In this document: positions 50,892-59,997 of the stretch, one piece after another
Layout: each line of letters starts with the position of its first letter
How positions within the stretch are numbered: the first letter of the stretch is position 1
NCBI GenBank assembly: GCA_002702065.1
Contig: NZXX01000012.1
Coordinates: 434,001 to 498,000, forward strand
From: Anaerolineaceae bacterium
Lineage (GTDB): Bacteria; Chloroflexota; Anaerolineae; Aggregatilineales; Phototrophicaceae
Length of the DNA: 64,000 bases
Reading direction: 5' to 3'
Notes under the pieces: model-generated
Told to the model about the DNA's origin: nothing
The model's database searches: none
Seen by the model: the letters and a program-made list of their open reading frames with translations, nothing else
Translations under genes and position numbers: made by a program

Positions 50892-52030
50892 GATTCGTCC
50901 CGGTTGCTCAGTTGGTCAATGGCGGCGCGTCCAACGATTTCCAGTGCGGTGTCGCCGGATGGTGGATGGGTGATGCTGCCGCGCACATCCCGATAATAGC
51001 GACCGAATGGCAGCGCTCCGGTGATGGCCTGCCCGCCGACCACGCGCATCGCCATATCAGTCACGCTGATCGCGGTGTCATTGGCGAATTGTTTGGCTGC
51101 GACGACTCGGGGCCACGCATCGGCTGTGTGTTGATCCCACGCGGAAGCGGCGTCAAGCAGCATGAGCCGGGCCGCTTGTAACGCCACATCCATTTCCCCG
51201 ATCTGGCGTTGAATTTTCGGCAGGGTAGCGATGGGTTTACCCAGGGCGGTCGGCACCCGGTCCAGCGCAAACTGAATGGTATCGCGCCGGGCAGACAGTG
51301 CCACGCCGAGGTAGGTGGCAGCAGTCAGCAAAGGGAACCACGCATTCGGCCCGGGTTTGCCGTTGCTGGTGCCGCTGCGCTTGAGCAGATTCTCCGCTGG
51401 CACCACCACATCCTCAAAATAGACATCATCGCTGTCGCTGGCGCGCAGGCTGAGCGCGTTGCACCAGGTTGGCTCCCAGCGGATGCCGGGCGCGTGGTTC
51501 GGGATCAGGAACTGGGCGACGTCGCCGTCGAGCGACAGGCTGACCAGCAGGTGGGTCAGGTGCGCGCCGCCGGTGGACCAGTTCTTGTGGCCGTTGACGA
51601 TGTAACCGTCATCCGTTTTGACCGCATGCGTATGGAAAACGCCACCGCGCGACGGGCTGCCGAGGGCTGGTTCGCTGGCACAGGAATTGATGAGGCCGCC
51701 GTCGATCAGGATGCGACACAGGCGTTCATAATGCTCGTCTGACCACTGCCGGCTTTCCCGTGCCGCCCCGATCATGTGGATCGGCATGGTGGCAACCATC
51801 GCTGTAGAGCCGCTGCCCTGCGCCAGTTCAAGCTGGGCCTCGACACATTCTCGCAGTGTGGCCGCGCGTCCGCCATAGGCTTGTGGCACACTGATCGCCA
51901 GATAGCCGGATTCCTTGAGCGCCTGCACATCTTCAGCGGGGAGTCTGCCGTTTTTGTCGGCGGCGTCGGCGCGGGTGGCCACCTGGGCGGCCAGTTCACG
52001 GGCGAGATCAACAACGGAAGTGGAAGTCAT
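50888..52030 (-). CDS. Acyl-CoA dehydrogenase family protein
   Basis: A 380-residue flavoprotein: helical N-domain (LKESGYLAISVPQAYGGRAAT, about residue 40), mid beta-domain (CASEPALGSPSRGG, VNGHKNWSTGGAHLTHLLVS) and C-terminal helices ending GSITHPPSGDTALEIVGRAAI. Sequence detail resembles the DszC/hydroxylase-type ACAD subgroup that uses reduced flavin. The start MTSTSVV was chosen for the AGGACG site upstream. Co-location with a Ddn-like protein suggests redox chemistry on an aromatic or nitro compound; this is inference. Confidence 0.82.
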   Translation of the reverse strand: MTSTSVVDLARELAAQVATRADAADKNGRLPAEDVQALKESGYLAISVPQAYGGRAATLRECVEAQLELAQGSGSTAMVATMPIHMIGAARESRQWSDEHYERLCRILIDGGLINSCASEPALGSPSRGGVFHTHAVKTDDGYIVNGHKNWSTGGAHLTHLLVSLSLDGDVAQFLIPNHAPGIRWEPTWCNALSLRASDSDDVYFEDVVVPAENLLKRSGTSNGKPGPNAWFPLLTAATYLGVALSARRDTIQFALDRVPTALGKPIATLPKIQRQIGEMDVALQAARLMLLDAASAWDQHTADAWPRVVAAKQFANDTAISVTDMAMRVVGGQAITGALPFGRYYRDVRGSITHPPSGDTALEIVGRAAIDQLSNRDES

Positions 52031-52095
52031 GACGATGCGTCCTGCATGTGTTGGGTGTCTGGATGCCTTGATTGTACCCCCGTGTCCAGCGAATT

Positions 52096-53046
52096 TCATC
52101 CGTTGGGCTGGCGGCCTAAGGGATAGCCATAGCGCAGCAGACCCGGCAGCGTGAGCAGCGTGACCAGTGCGAAAGCGCGTGGCGGCAGTTTGCGCTGCCA
52201 TTCATCGTCCAACCGCAACGGAATCTCGCCATAATCGAGCCGGTTCGGGTTGCCGGCAACGGTGTGAGTCTGCTGCTGGAGGGTGACCCCTGTTGGCGAC
52301 AGAAAGCGAGTGAGTTCGTCGGTGGGTTGGTCGATTTGCTGCAAAATGTGCGCAATGCTCGCCGAGGGATTCTGGATGAAATCCTCATAGCGCAGGCGCT
52401 GGTAGCTGGTACTGTGCCAGCGCATGACCTCCGCCAGTGCGTTCAGCTTGAGCCATTCCAGCGCAGCACGAACCGGTGTGCGCCGGACCTGAGGGCGTTC
52501 GCGGCCATCGCTCATCCGGTGCATTTTGCGGCGCTGCCAGGAGAAAGCAACGGCGCGGCTGTCACGCACCAGATGCAGCACATGCAGTTCGATGCCTGGC
52601 ATCTGGCCGAGGATGAAGCCCGAGGAGTCGAACTTGGACGCGTCGACGATGATGGGCTTGCCGGATACGTCGATGATGGCGGCATAAAGCTTTTGCAGCA
52701 GCGCGGTATAGGCTTCGAAATCCTGCTTGAATTGCTGGGTGCGTCGTATGCCGAGAATTTGTGGTACATAGCGCGTGCGGTCCACATGCTGGTTGAGGTG
52801 CAGAACCGCATCAATATCTATGGGTTGATGGTCAAATGTTTGAGCCATCACAGCCTGCCAGAAATCGCATTCGCGAAACGGTTTGGTACAGCCGCAGGGC
52901 CAGTTCCCGGCATAGCCACGATCCCAGATAAAACGTAGTTCGCCGTACGAGCCGATTTGCTCAAACTGGCCGAGGATGCGTTCCAGAATCGTGCTGCCGG
53001 TGCGCCCGGACCCGGCTATGTACAGCACCTTGATGCGTTCGGTCAT
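52096..53046 (-). CDS. Sulfotransferase family protein
   Basis: A 316-residue protein with the 5'-PAPS phosphosulfate loop (AGSGRTGSTILERILG, residues 11-26) and the 3'-phosphate motif (LVRDSRAVAFSWQRRK, about 158-173). It transfers sulfate from PAPS, most likely to a glycan or glycolipid. Its ATG overlaps the preceding glycosyltransferase stop by 4 bases. Confidence 0.88.
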   Translation of the reverse strand: MTERIKVLYIAGSGRTGSTILERILGQFEQIGSYGELRFIWDRGYAGNWPCGCTKPFRECDFWQAVMAQTFDHQPIDIDAVLHLNQHVDRTRYVPQILGIRRTQQFKQDFEAYTALLQKLYAAIIDVSGKPIIVDASKFDSSGFILGQMPGIELHVLHLVRDSRAVAFSWQRRKMHRMSDGRERPQVRRTPVRAALEWLKLNALAEVMRWHSTSYQRLRYEDFIQNPSASIAHILQQIDQPTDELTRFLSPTGVTLQQQTHTVAGNPNRLDYGEIPLRLDDEWQRKLPPRAFALVTLLTLPGLLRYGYPLGRQPNG

Positions 53047-54194
53047 GATTGAATATCCAGCAGGTTGGCGTAAAATTTCAGCAGCTTGTGGGCTTCCACA
53101 TCCCAGCGGTAGTGCTTGCGGACAGCCTCGCGCCCACGCTGGCCCATGGCTCTGGCTTCTTCCGGGTTATCCAGTAACTGAACGATGCAATCTGCCAGTT
53201 CCTGCGGGTCATTCGGGTCGTTCACAGTCAGACCACAACCCACGCCTTCTACGATTTCTTTGTATAGCGGGAAACCGGAGGCAATAACCGGCACGCCCAG
53301 CGCCATGTATTCAAAGAGCTTCGTCGGGTAGGAGTTCACATGATTGGGGAGTGACTCCAGCACAGCCAGTCCAATGTGGCAGCGAGCGATGATTGGGTGC
53401 CAGACATCAGGTTTCAAGCGGTCATGCAAATTGACCTTGTTCAATCCGTGTTGATGGATAAATTGCTCCATAGACTGGCGCTGTACATCGGTCAACTGCC
53501 CCACACACTCCCAAACAATTTCACGACCCTGTGACTTGAGAATGGCCAGTGCTTCCAGGGTAACTGTGGAGCCGCGCCAGGGCTTGACATCACCGATATA
53601 GCCAAGGGCTGGATGCGGATTTGGCTCTTTGTGAATAGCCAGCAGTTGGTTTGCCAGTGGCATATTTAAGACCGTTTCGTGTGGCCCTCGGTGCCATTGA
53701 TAATGCGGCCCGTAGGAATCTTCGGCGAAGATTACCGGCATGCCCTGTAGCAGCAGACGTTCCATGAGCTGATAAAGGGCTGATAGGGTTTTTCGGAGCC
53801 GGGGATCAATCCATGCCTTGTGCTTTAGGTCCTGGGGGACATTTTCGTGCATGTCGTAGATCACTGTCCGCCCTCGCAGGCGAAGGATTTGCGCCCACAG
53901 CAGCAGCTCAGGATCGTGGATATGATAAAGTTCTGCGGGCTCCTGTAGGGCCGTTCGGATGAGACGCCACCCCATGCCCATCACCCGCCGCAGCTTGCCG
54001 GAAACCGGTGGCACTGCACGAATCCGGACACCATCTACGCATTCGTCGTGGTCATGCGGCGCGATAAAGGTCACATCGTAGCCATTGGTCGCTAGCGTTC
54101 TGATTTCTTTATAGAATATGCGCGTGTCAAATGGATGGTGCACCGAGGTCATATGTACAACCCGCTTGCCATCACCCGGTCTTGAGGTCGCCAA
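53043..54194 (-). CDS. Glycosyltransferase family 4
   Basis: A 383-residue GT-B enzyme: N-terminal acceptor domain with YHIHDPELLLWAQ (about 93) and a C-terminal nucleotide-sugar domain with YIGDVKPWRGS and the family E-x7-E region (PTKLFEYMALGVPVIASGFPLYKEIVEG, about 285-312). Start is TTG at 54194, six bases after AGGAG. Followed by a sulfotransferase, so it likely builds a sulfated glycan. Confidence 0.88.
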   Translation of the reverse strand: MATSRPGDGKRVVHMTSVHHPFDTRIFYKEIRTLATNGYDVTFIAPHDHDECVDGVRIRAVPPVSGKLRRVMGMGWRLIRTALQEPAELYHIHDPELLLWAQILRLRGRTVIYDMHENVPQDLKHKAWIDPRLRKTLSALYQLMERLLLQGMPVIFAEDSYGPHYQWHRGPHETVLNMPLANQLLAIHKEPNPHPALGYIGDVKPWRGSTVTLEALAILKSQGREIVWECVGQLTDVQRQSMEQFIHQHGLNKVNLHDRLKPDVWHPIIARCHIGLAVLESLPNHVNSYPTKLFEYMALGVPVIASGFPLYKEIVEGVGCGLTVNDPNDPQELADCIVQLLDNPEEARAMGQRGREAVRKHYRWDVEAHKLLKFYANLLDIQS

Positions 54195-54287
54195 TTGAAC
54201 TCCTGATCAGGCTTACCAGCTTTGAGGTTGAAGTATATATGATACAATCAGCCACCGTAAGGTTTGGTTGCAGTCCGAAAGTGGCGC

Positions 54288-55172
54288 ATGTACTACCAGG
54301 TTGATTTTGACGAAGAACTGAGGCAGGTTCAGCGGGCAGTAACCTACTATCAGGATTCAGCCGCTGCGCTGCGAAACGCAACGGATCTGTCGGATGAAAT
54401 ACGCAATTATTATCGCGGGATGCTGGTTGCGCCTGATTCACCGGCACTGCGGTTTCGATCGCTGTTTTTTGCCATGCGTCTGCAACCCGTCCTGAGTTAT
54501 ATGCAGCAATGTGAACAGCCGCCGCGCATCCTTGATCTCGGCTGTGGCTATGGGCTGGAAAGCCGCTTGTTGTCTATGGCAGGCGCGCATGTTTACGGGG
54601 TCGATTACTCGGCAGATAAGATTGCCGAAGCACGACGCCAGCAGGCCACATATGAAGCCGAACATGGCACTCAGCTGCCCTTACGCTTTGACAGCGCCAG
54701 CTTGTTCGATTTTGAGGCTGATGAACCATTTGACGCGGTTTATTCAAGTGCCACATTGCATCACATTGAACCGGCACGACAGGCTGTCCAGGTGATTGCG
54801 CGCCTCCTGAAACCGGGTGGGTGGTTTTTCCTAAGCGATGAAAACGGTTTTAGCCCGGTGCAGCAGCTTGCCGTCCAGCAGCGGATTGGCTGGACAAGTT
54901 CGCGTCACATAGTCAAAACGAACCCCCAAACCGGCCAAACATACGAATATGGCCGAGAGAATATCCGTCCCCCATTGATCTGGCGCAGGCATATGACTCA
55001 GGCCGGCCTCAAACCCGAATTCATCAAATACTGCCGCCTTCTGCCTTCCCTCAACTGGCCGCTGGAACGACTGGTTCAGGCTGAACGCACGTTGCGCAAT
55101 ATGCCGGTGATCAGTCAATTGCTGGGCATCGGGTTTTTGCTGGCGGCTCGCAAACCTTTACCCCATGACTGA
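54288..55172 (+). CDS. SAM-dependent methyltransferase
   Basis: A 294-residue class I methyltransferase with motif I ILDLGCGYGLESRLLSMAG (about 82-100), acidic loop VYGVDYSADK, and motif post-I FDAVYSSATLHHIEPARQAV (about 148-167). It methylates small molecules or sugars. It converges with the next glycosyltransferase gene and overlaps its 3' end by 15 bases. Confidence 0.88.
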   Translation: MYYQVDFDEELRQVQRAVTYYQDSAAALRNATDLSDEIRNYYRGMLVAPDSPALRFRSLFFAMRLQPVLSYMQQCEQPPRILDLGCGYGLESRLLSMAGAHVYGVDYSADKIAEARRQQATYEAEHGTQLPLRFDSASLFDFEADEPFDAVYSSATLHHIEPARQAVQVIARLLKPGGWFFLSDENGFSPVQQLAVQQRIGWTSSRHIVKTNPQTGQTYEYGRENIRPPLIWRRHMTQAGLKPEFIKYCRLLPSLNWPLERLVQAERTLRNMPVISQLLGIGFLLAARKPLPHD

Positions 55173-56345
55173 GCGATAGATGTCGAGCAGCTGACGGGTC
55201 GTGACGTCAATATCGTGATGCGATTCGACGTAGCGCCGACCTTCACGTGTCAATTGATGACGCAGCTGGGGGGTATTGAGCAGGCGCACGACAGCATCGG
55301 CAAACTGAGATGGATTATCCGCGATGAGCAGTTGTTGCTCATGATGGACATCGAGCCCTCGCACCGCCATTGATGTGGCGACCAGGGGTGTCTCTGCCAG
55401 GAATGCTTCCAGAACTTTGATCTGAATGCCAGCCCCATAAGTGACCGGCGCAAGCGCGACAGTTGCCTGTTTCAGATAATCGGTTACAGAAGGTACAAAA
55501 CCTGTGACGGTCACATTCGGATGCTGATTGTAGCTCTGAATCGATTTGACAGGATTTGCGCCCACCAGTTGCAACTGAACGTCAGGTACCTGCCGCAGAA
55601 TATAGGGAAAGATCACGTCGACAAAGTGATTCACCGCGGCGACATTGGGGTGATAATTCATGGTACCGGTGATGATGATGGTCTTATCAGCACGGGACAG
55701 GTCGCTGTCTGAAGTTTGCATCGGAATGCCCAGGGGGGCATAGCGAACACGTTCCGCATGGCTGTTTTTTTGTTGAAATGCCGCGAGGTCGCGCCTGGAA
55801 ATCACCAGCGTAGCAGGGAATTGTCCGGTCAACGATCGTTCGTAGGCCGGAAGGCGAGGCGCTTCCAGTCGGGCCATCAATCGCCATTGCCAGCTAGCGC
55901 CAGCACGAGCCGTCTGTTGGAACAGCGATGCCAGATTATCGACAGCATCCCATACGACCGGCCAGTTTTGTGTCAACCGCAGGCCGTAAGCCGCCATGCG
56001 TAGATGCTCGACATGAATAATGTCTGCCGGGTGCTCACGCAAATGGGCTTCGATCTGCTGCATCAGATCATCGGACCACAACAGCCGTGACTGAAGCGGC
56101 TGCGTGGTTGGTAATGCTGCCAGTGCATTATGCATCATCGCTGCTCGACCGAGAGGTGCGGCAATAACCGATGCCCCCATCGCAGTTAACTTTTCAATGT
56201 GTTTATGATCGGCTGGGCTACGAGTCAGGGTTGCGACAGTAACCTGCTGGCCGCTTTCAATCAAGCCGCGTACCTGCATATAGGCGCGAATTTTAGTGAG
56301 ATTCGGGACGTGCGGCACAATATAGAGGACATGTAATGCAGACAT
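55158..56345 (-). CDS. Glycosyltransferase family 4 of the tsa operon
   Basis: A 395-residue GT-B enzyme with ADIIHVEHLRMAAYGLRL in the N-domain and VLAPVTYGAGIQIKVLEAFLAETPLVATSMAVRGLDV in the C-domain, both group 1 (GT4) traits. It starts 5 bases after the rimI stop and so appears to be the last gene of the tsaE-tsaB-rimI transcript, an uncommon partner. Substrate unknown. Confidence 0.85.
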   Translation of the reverse strand: MSALHVLYIVPHVPNLTKIRAYMQVRGLIESGQQVTVATLTRSPADHKHIEKLTAMGASVIAAPLGRAAMMHNALAALPTTQPLQSRLLWSDDLMQQIEAHLREHPADIIHVEHLRMAAYGLRLTQNWPVVWDAVDNLASLFQQTARAGASWQWRLMARLEAPRLPAYERSLTGQFPATLVISRRDLAAFQQKNSHAERVRYAPLGIPMQTSDSDLSRADKTIIITGTMNYHPNVAAVNHFVDVIFPYILRQVPDVQLQLVGANPVKSIQSYNQHPNVTVTGFVPSVTDYLKQATVALAPVTYGAGIQIKVLEAFLAETPLVATSMAVRGLDVHHEQQLLIADNPSQFADAVVRLLNTPQLRHQLTREGRRYVESHHDIDVTTRQLLDIYRSVMG

Positions 56346-56350
56346 GCCTG

Positions 56351-56971
56351 CTAGCTCGACTTTTGCTTGGGCGAGGGCAGGTCTGTGTACTGGTCGATAA
56401 ACTGCTGCTGGGCGCAGACTTCGGCAAAGCGCTGGTCGAAGCGGGCGATCATGGCCTCATCCGCGAGGTCAAGGCGCATGTCATAGGCGTCCTCATTGTC
56501 GGCCCGGTAATAATTGGGCTTGGTGCCGACGATCTGAAACTCGTATTTTTCATACAGGTTCTGGGCGACAAAATTGCTGACGCGCACTTCCAGTACGATG
56601 TATTCGGCCTGCAAGGTGATGGCCCGGCGAACCATGGCGGCCAGCAGGATTTCACCGTAGCCCTGCCCCCGGTAATCCGGATGGGCGGCAATGGTGCTGA
56701 TATGGCCTTCCCCGGCGATGTACCATAACCCGCCATAGCCCACAATCATGCCACCCGGACGCGCCCAGGGTTGCAGAAAGCGGCGCAGGCCGTTGACGGG
56801 CGAGGCGCCGTTGGTGTCTTCCAGCACGACCATATGGCTGTAGCTGGATTCGCTGACTTCGTAGGCATAGGAGCGCGCTGACCAGGGCGGGTTAAACGAC
56901 TGATTGTCAATCGCCACCACCTGCGGAATATCGCCTGTGCGCATGTAGCGCAGATTCAATGATTTGCTCAT
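56351..56971 (-). CDS. rimI: Ribosomal protein S18-alanine N-acetyltransferase-like (RimI)
   Basis: A GNAT protein of 206 residues with acetyl-CoA loop ISTIAAHPDYRGQGYGEILLAA (about 92-113) and LEVRVSNFVAQNLYEKYEFQIVGT, the RimI style. It starts 3 bases after tsaB in the usual tsaE-tsaB-rimI order. Both the N-terminal and C-terminal parts extend beyond the usual 150-residue RimI, so the acceptor could differ. Confidence 0.85.
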   Translation of the reverse strand: MSKSLNLRYMRTGDIPQVVAIDNQSFNPPWSARSYAYEVSESSYSHMVVLEDTNGASPVNGLRRFLQPWARPGGMIVGYGGLWYIAGEGHISTIAAHPDYRGQGYGEILLAAMVRRAITLQAEYIVLEVRVSNFVAQNLYEKYEFQIVGTKPNYYRADNEDAYDMRLDLADEAMIARFDQRFAEVCAQQQFIDQYTDLPSPKQKSS

Positions 56972-56974
56972 GAC

Positions 56975-57658
56975 TCAGGGGATGTCTCTGGTTTTAACAT
57001 AGAGGGGTGCTGCCAGTGCCGGGTCGAAGGCGTCGTTACCAAGCTCATTCAGCCGCTCGTAGGCGATCTCCGCCAGAAAGCCGGCGCGCCGCAGCCGCCA
57101 TGCCGGCGGAGCGATCCGGACCGGTACCTCCGCGTCGGTTTGCGCATGCTGGACCGCCGCATAGCCTTTGTCATCAACGTCGCCCGTAATGTAGGCCGGA
57201 CCGTCGACAGTTTCGAGCAGCGTTTGCCAGGTCATCAGTTGTGCTTCTCCGCGCGACACCCACTGATTTTTCCCCCAGCGATAGGTCGCGGCGATGATGC
57301 GCCCGCGTCCGGCTTCGACGACGGTGATTAACGCATGACGCAGGTAGGGCGGCTGACCGGCGGCGAGCGTATCCAGCGTCGAAACGCCAACCAGGGGCAG
57401 ATGTTGTGCGGCGGCCATCCCCTTTGCCAGTGCGACGCCGATGCGCAGCCCGGTAAAGGACCCCGGACCCACAGAGACACCCATCGCGGTCAGGTCTGTG
57501 ACGGCGACTTCGCAACGGGCCAGCAGGTCGACCACCGCCGGCGCCAGTTCAGCAGTATGATTGTTGGCGGTGTACCAGGTTTGTTCGGCCAGCAGCTGAT
57601 GGCCATCGTGCAGCGCCAGGCTCATCAGGCGGGTAGCCGTATCTATCGCAAGCAGCAT
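56975..57658 (-). CDS. tsaB: tRNA t6A modification protein TsaB
   Basis: A 227-residue ASKHA-fold protein: MLLAIDTATRLMSLAL (1-16) and VSVGPGSFTGLRIGVALAKGMA (about 61-82) are diagnostic of TsaB. It scaffolds TsaD and TsaE for threonylcarbamoyl-adenosine synthesis at tRNA position 37. TsaD is not in the window. Starts 6 bases after tsaE. Confidence 0.95.
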   Translation of the reverse strand: MLLAIDTATRLMSLALHDGHQLLAEQTWYTANNHTAELAPAVVDLLARCEVAVTDLTAMGVSVGPGSFTGLRIGVALAKGMAAAQHLPLVGVSTLDTLAAGQPPYLRHALITVVEAGRGRIIAATYRWGKNQWVSRGEAQLMTWQTLLETVDGPAYITGDVDDKGYAAVQHAQTDAEVPVRIAPPAWRLRRAGFLAEIAYERLNELGNDAFDPALAAPLYVKTRDIP

Positions 57659-57664
57659 GACGAT

Positions 57665-58165
57665 TTATATCCCAAACGTCGACTCACGAAACGCCTTGAG
57701 CAGGGCTTCGTATCGCTTGCCGACGGCGTTAAAAATAAAGTTGCGCCGGGTGGGTTCCAGAATACGCAGTTCGATCCACAACCGTTCGTCCGGCAGGGCC
57801 GTTTCGATATGTTCCGGCCATTCCAGAATCACCGGGCCGCGCCCATTCAGCACATCATCCAGCCCGATCTGATCCGCCTCGTCAACGGTGGTCAGGCGGT
57901 AACAGTCCAGATGATACAGCGGTTTGCTGTCTTTTTCGCGCCGGTGTTCGTGAATCAGGTTGTAGGTCGGGCTGGTCAGTGGTGTCATCGTACCCCAGCC
58001 GCGCCCAATGCCAATCGAAAACATCGTTTTGCCTGCGCCCATATCCCCCGACAGGCAAATAATATCACCCGGTTCAAGCAGCGACCCCAGCCGTGTTCCC
58101 AGGCGTTGGGTCTGCTCAACACTGTGACTAATAATATCCAGTTCGCCGTCGCGCAGGATTGGCAC
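57665..58165 (-). CDS. tsaE: tRNA t6A modification ATPase TsaE
   Basis: A 166-residue ATPase with Walker A GDMGAGKT (residues 40-47), LTSPTYNLIHEH and LDCYRLTTVDEADQIGLDD, typical of TsaE. It regulates the TsaB-TsaD complex through ATP hydrolysis. First gene of the tsaE-tsaB-rimI-glycosyltransferase operon. Confidence 0.95.
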   Translation of the reverse strand: MPILRDGELDIISHSVEQTQRLGTRLGSLLEPGDIICLSGDMGAGKTMFSIGIGRGWGTMTPLTSPTYNLIHEHRREKDSKPLYHLDCYRLTTVDEADQIGLDDVLNGRGPVILEWPEHIETALPDERLWIELRILEPTRRNFIFNAVGKRYEALLKAFRESTFGI

Positions 58166-58291
58166 GCAATTTCCCCAAAGCAGAGCATGGACCTATGGGC
58201 GATTATACCCCGCGTGTGGCGCAATAAAAGGGTGGGGTCGGGTGGTAAATCGGGTATGCTTATTCCAGTGAATCGATCTAGGAGACGATGA

Positions 58292-59074
58292 ATGACTTTT
58301 CGAGACGACGCCTTAGCCGGGCAGCACATTGTCATTTCTGGCGGGGCCGGTGCGATTGGAGTCGGTATTGTGCGCAAGCTGGTTGAACATGGCGCGCAGG
58401 TGACGGTTAACGATATTGTGGCGCCGGATGAAGCCCGGCAGCGTCTGCAAACGGCTGGCGTGAAGCTGGAATCCACCCACTATGTACAGGCAGACCTGAC
58501 GCTGGAAGCGGATGTGCGACGGTTGATCGCGGCAGCACGCGAGAAATTCGGGCCGGTCCACAATGCTCTGTGCCACGTGGGAACCGTTTTTCCGGGGCCG
58601 CTGCTGGATATCACGCTGGCAGAATGGGAGAAAACCCAGTCGGTGAATGTCACGACCGCATTTCTACTGGGGCAGGCGGCGGCAAAAGCCATGATCGAGG
58701 ACCATATCCAGGGCCAGTTGATCTTTACCTCTTCATGGGTGGCGCAGGTCCCCTGGCCGGAGATTGGGCCTTACAACGCCAGCAAAGCCGCGATGAACCA
58801 GTTGATGCGCTCGTTTGCGCGCGAGCTGGCGACAGAGGGTATCCGCGCCAACGCCATCGCGCCGGGCATTGTTGGGGTTGGCTTGGCGAAATGGCAGTGG
58901 GATACAGACCCGACTTACCGCGCGCGTGCCCAGAAAGCGATCCCGCTGGGCGACATGCAGCTGCTGGACTCGGTGGCCGATGCGTTTCTGTTTATGTGCA
59001 GCCCGGCCAGCCGTTATATGACCGGCTCTATTCTGACGGTGGATGGTGGGTGTAGCCTGTATCCGATGGATTGA
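58292..59074 (+). CDS. Short-chain dehydrogenase/reductase
   Basis: A 260-residue Rossmann enzyme: cofactor loop (GGAGAIGVGI, 15-24), catalytic Ser in SSWV, and YNASK (Tyr-Asn-Ala-Ser-Lys, about 162-166), with a C-terminal MTGSILTVDGGCSLYP. It uses NAD(P)H. GGAG precedes the start. A phytanoyl-CoA dioxygenase gene follows after 95 bases. Confidence 0.9.
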   Translation: MTFRDDALAGQHIVISGGAGAIGVGIVRKLVEHGAQVTVNDIVAPDEARQRLQTAGVKLESTHYVQADLTLEADVRRLIAAAREKFGPVHNALCHVGTVFPGPLLDITLAEWEKTQSVNVTTAFLLGQAAAKAMIEDHIQGQLIFTSSWVAQVPWPEIGPYNASKAAMNQLMRSFARELATEGIRANAIAPGIVGVGLAKWQWDTDPTYRARAQKAIPLGDMQLLDSVADAFLFMCSPASRYMTGSILTVDGGCSLYPMD

Positions 59075-59169
59075 TGGTTCGATGCGGGTGAATGGTCATA
59101 GACCATTGGGATGACGGATTTGTCGAACATTATTATAATTTATAAAATTTTATAGAGGAGACATGTTTG

Positions 59170-59997
59170 ATGAGTCCGATTCCTTCCCCTTTTGCAACTG
59201 TCCCCAGCACCAACGCCGATGGCCTGCCGGTGACGCCGTGGACGGAAGAACAAAAATACCTGTTTGATACGCGTGGCTGGCTGGCGATCCCCGGTGTGCT
59301 CGACGAAGCGGACATCGAGGAAATGCGCGAATTTTGCTACCGGCTGGAAAACGAACCGGATTCGCTCTCGCCAAGTGAGCGTTCGACGGTGGGTGGGCCG
59401 CTGCAAAAGCTGGTCGATCATCCGGTAGTGGTAGGCTTCATGAATGAGTTCGTCGCCCATGCGCCACTTGCCAGCGAAGATTGCTACGGCTTTCGGCTGG
59501 AAGGTTCGTTTCTGGCGCTGCGTCCGCCCGGACACGATAATTTCCGCCCACATGGGGGCCGCGGGATGCTGAATTTCCCCGGCAATTCGCATACCTATCA
59601 TGTGACGGATGGCCGTGTCAGCAGCGGCCTGACGCGTGTCGTCTGGGAACTGGCCCCGGTCAAGCATGGGCAGGGAGGCACGCTGTTCATGACAGGCAGC
59701 CACAAGGCAGCATTTGACTCGCCAGCATCCGCCAGCGACATGAATTCGCCGCTGTGGGAGACGTATGAATGCCCGGCAGGGTCTGTTCTGTTCTTCACCG
59801 AGGCGATCCGGCATACCGGCGCCGTGTGGAGCAATACGGATAATGACCGGGTTGCGATCTTCCACTGCTACAACACAGTCGGCAACAAGTGGCATAAATG
59901 GGAGCCCCAGGCGGAAGTGCTGGCTGCCATGCCGCCCAAACGCCAGACTCTGTTCCGCCCGGTGTATGTGCAGGACAACCTCGTCAAGAATGGGTAA
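59170..59997 (+). CDS. Phytanoyl-CoA dioxygenase (PhyH) family protein
   Basis: A 275-residue Fe(II)/2-oxoglutarate oxygenase-fold protein. N-terminal FDTRGWLAIPGVLDEADIEEM resembles PhyH. The likely metal/2-oxoglutarate ligands are His in HDNFRPHGGRG (about 118) and the late His in FTEAIRHTGAVW (about 215), followed by an Arg (NDRVAIF). ATG 59170 has GGAG upstream; an overlapping ATG at 59163 is out of frame. The adjacent SDR suggests a two-step hydroxylation and oxidation. Confidence 0.82.
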   Translation: MSPIPSPFATVPSTNADGLPVTPWTEEQKYLFDTRGWLAIPGVLDEADIEEMREFCYRLENEPDSLSPSERSTVGGPLQKLVDHPVVVGFMNEFVAHAPLASEDCYGFRLEGSFLALRPPGHDNFRPHGGRGMLNFPGNSHTYHVTDGRVSSGLTRVVWELAPVKHGQGGTLFMTGSHKAAFDSPASASDMNSPLWETYECPAGSVLFFTEAIRHTGAVWSNTDNDRVAIFHCYNTVGNKWHKWEPQAEVLAAMPPKRQTLFRPVYVQDNLVKNG

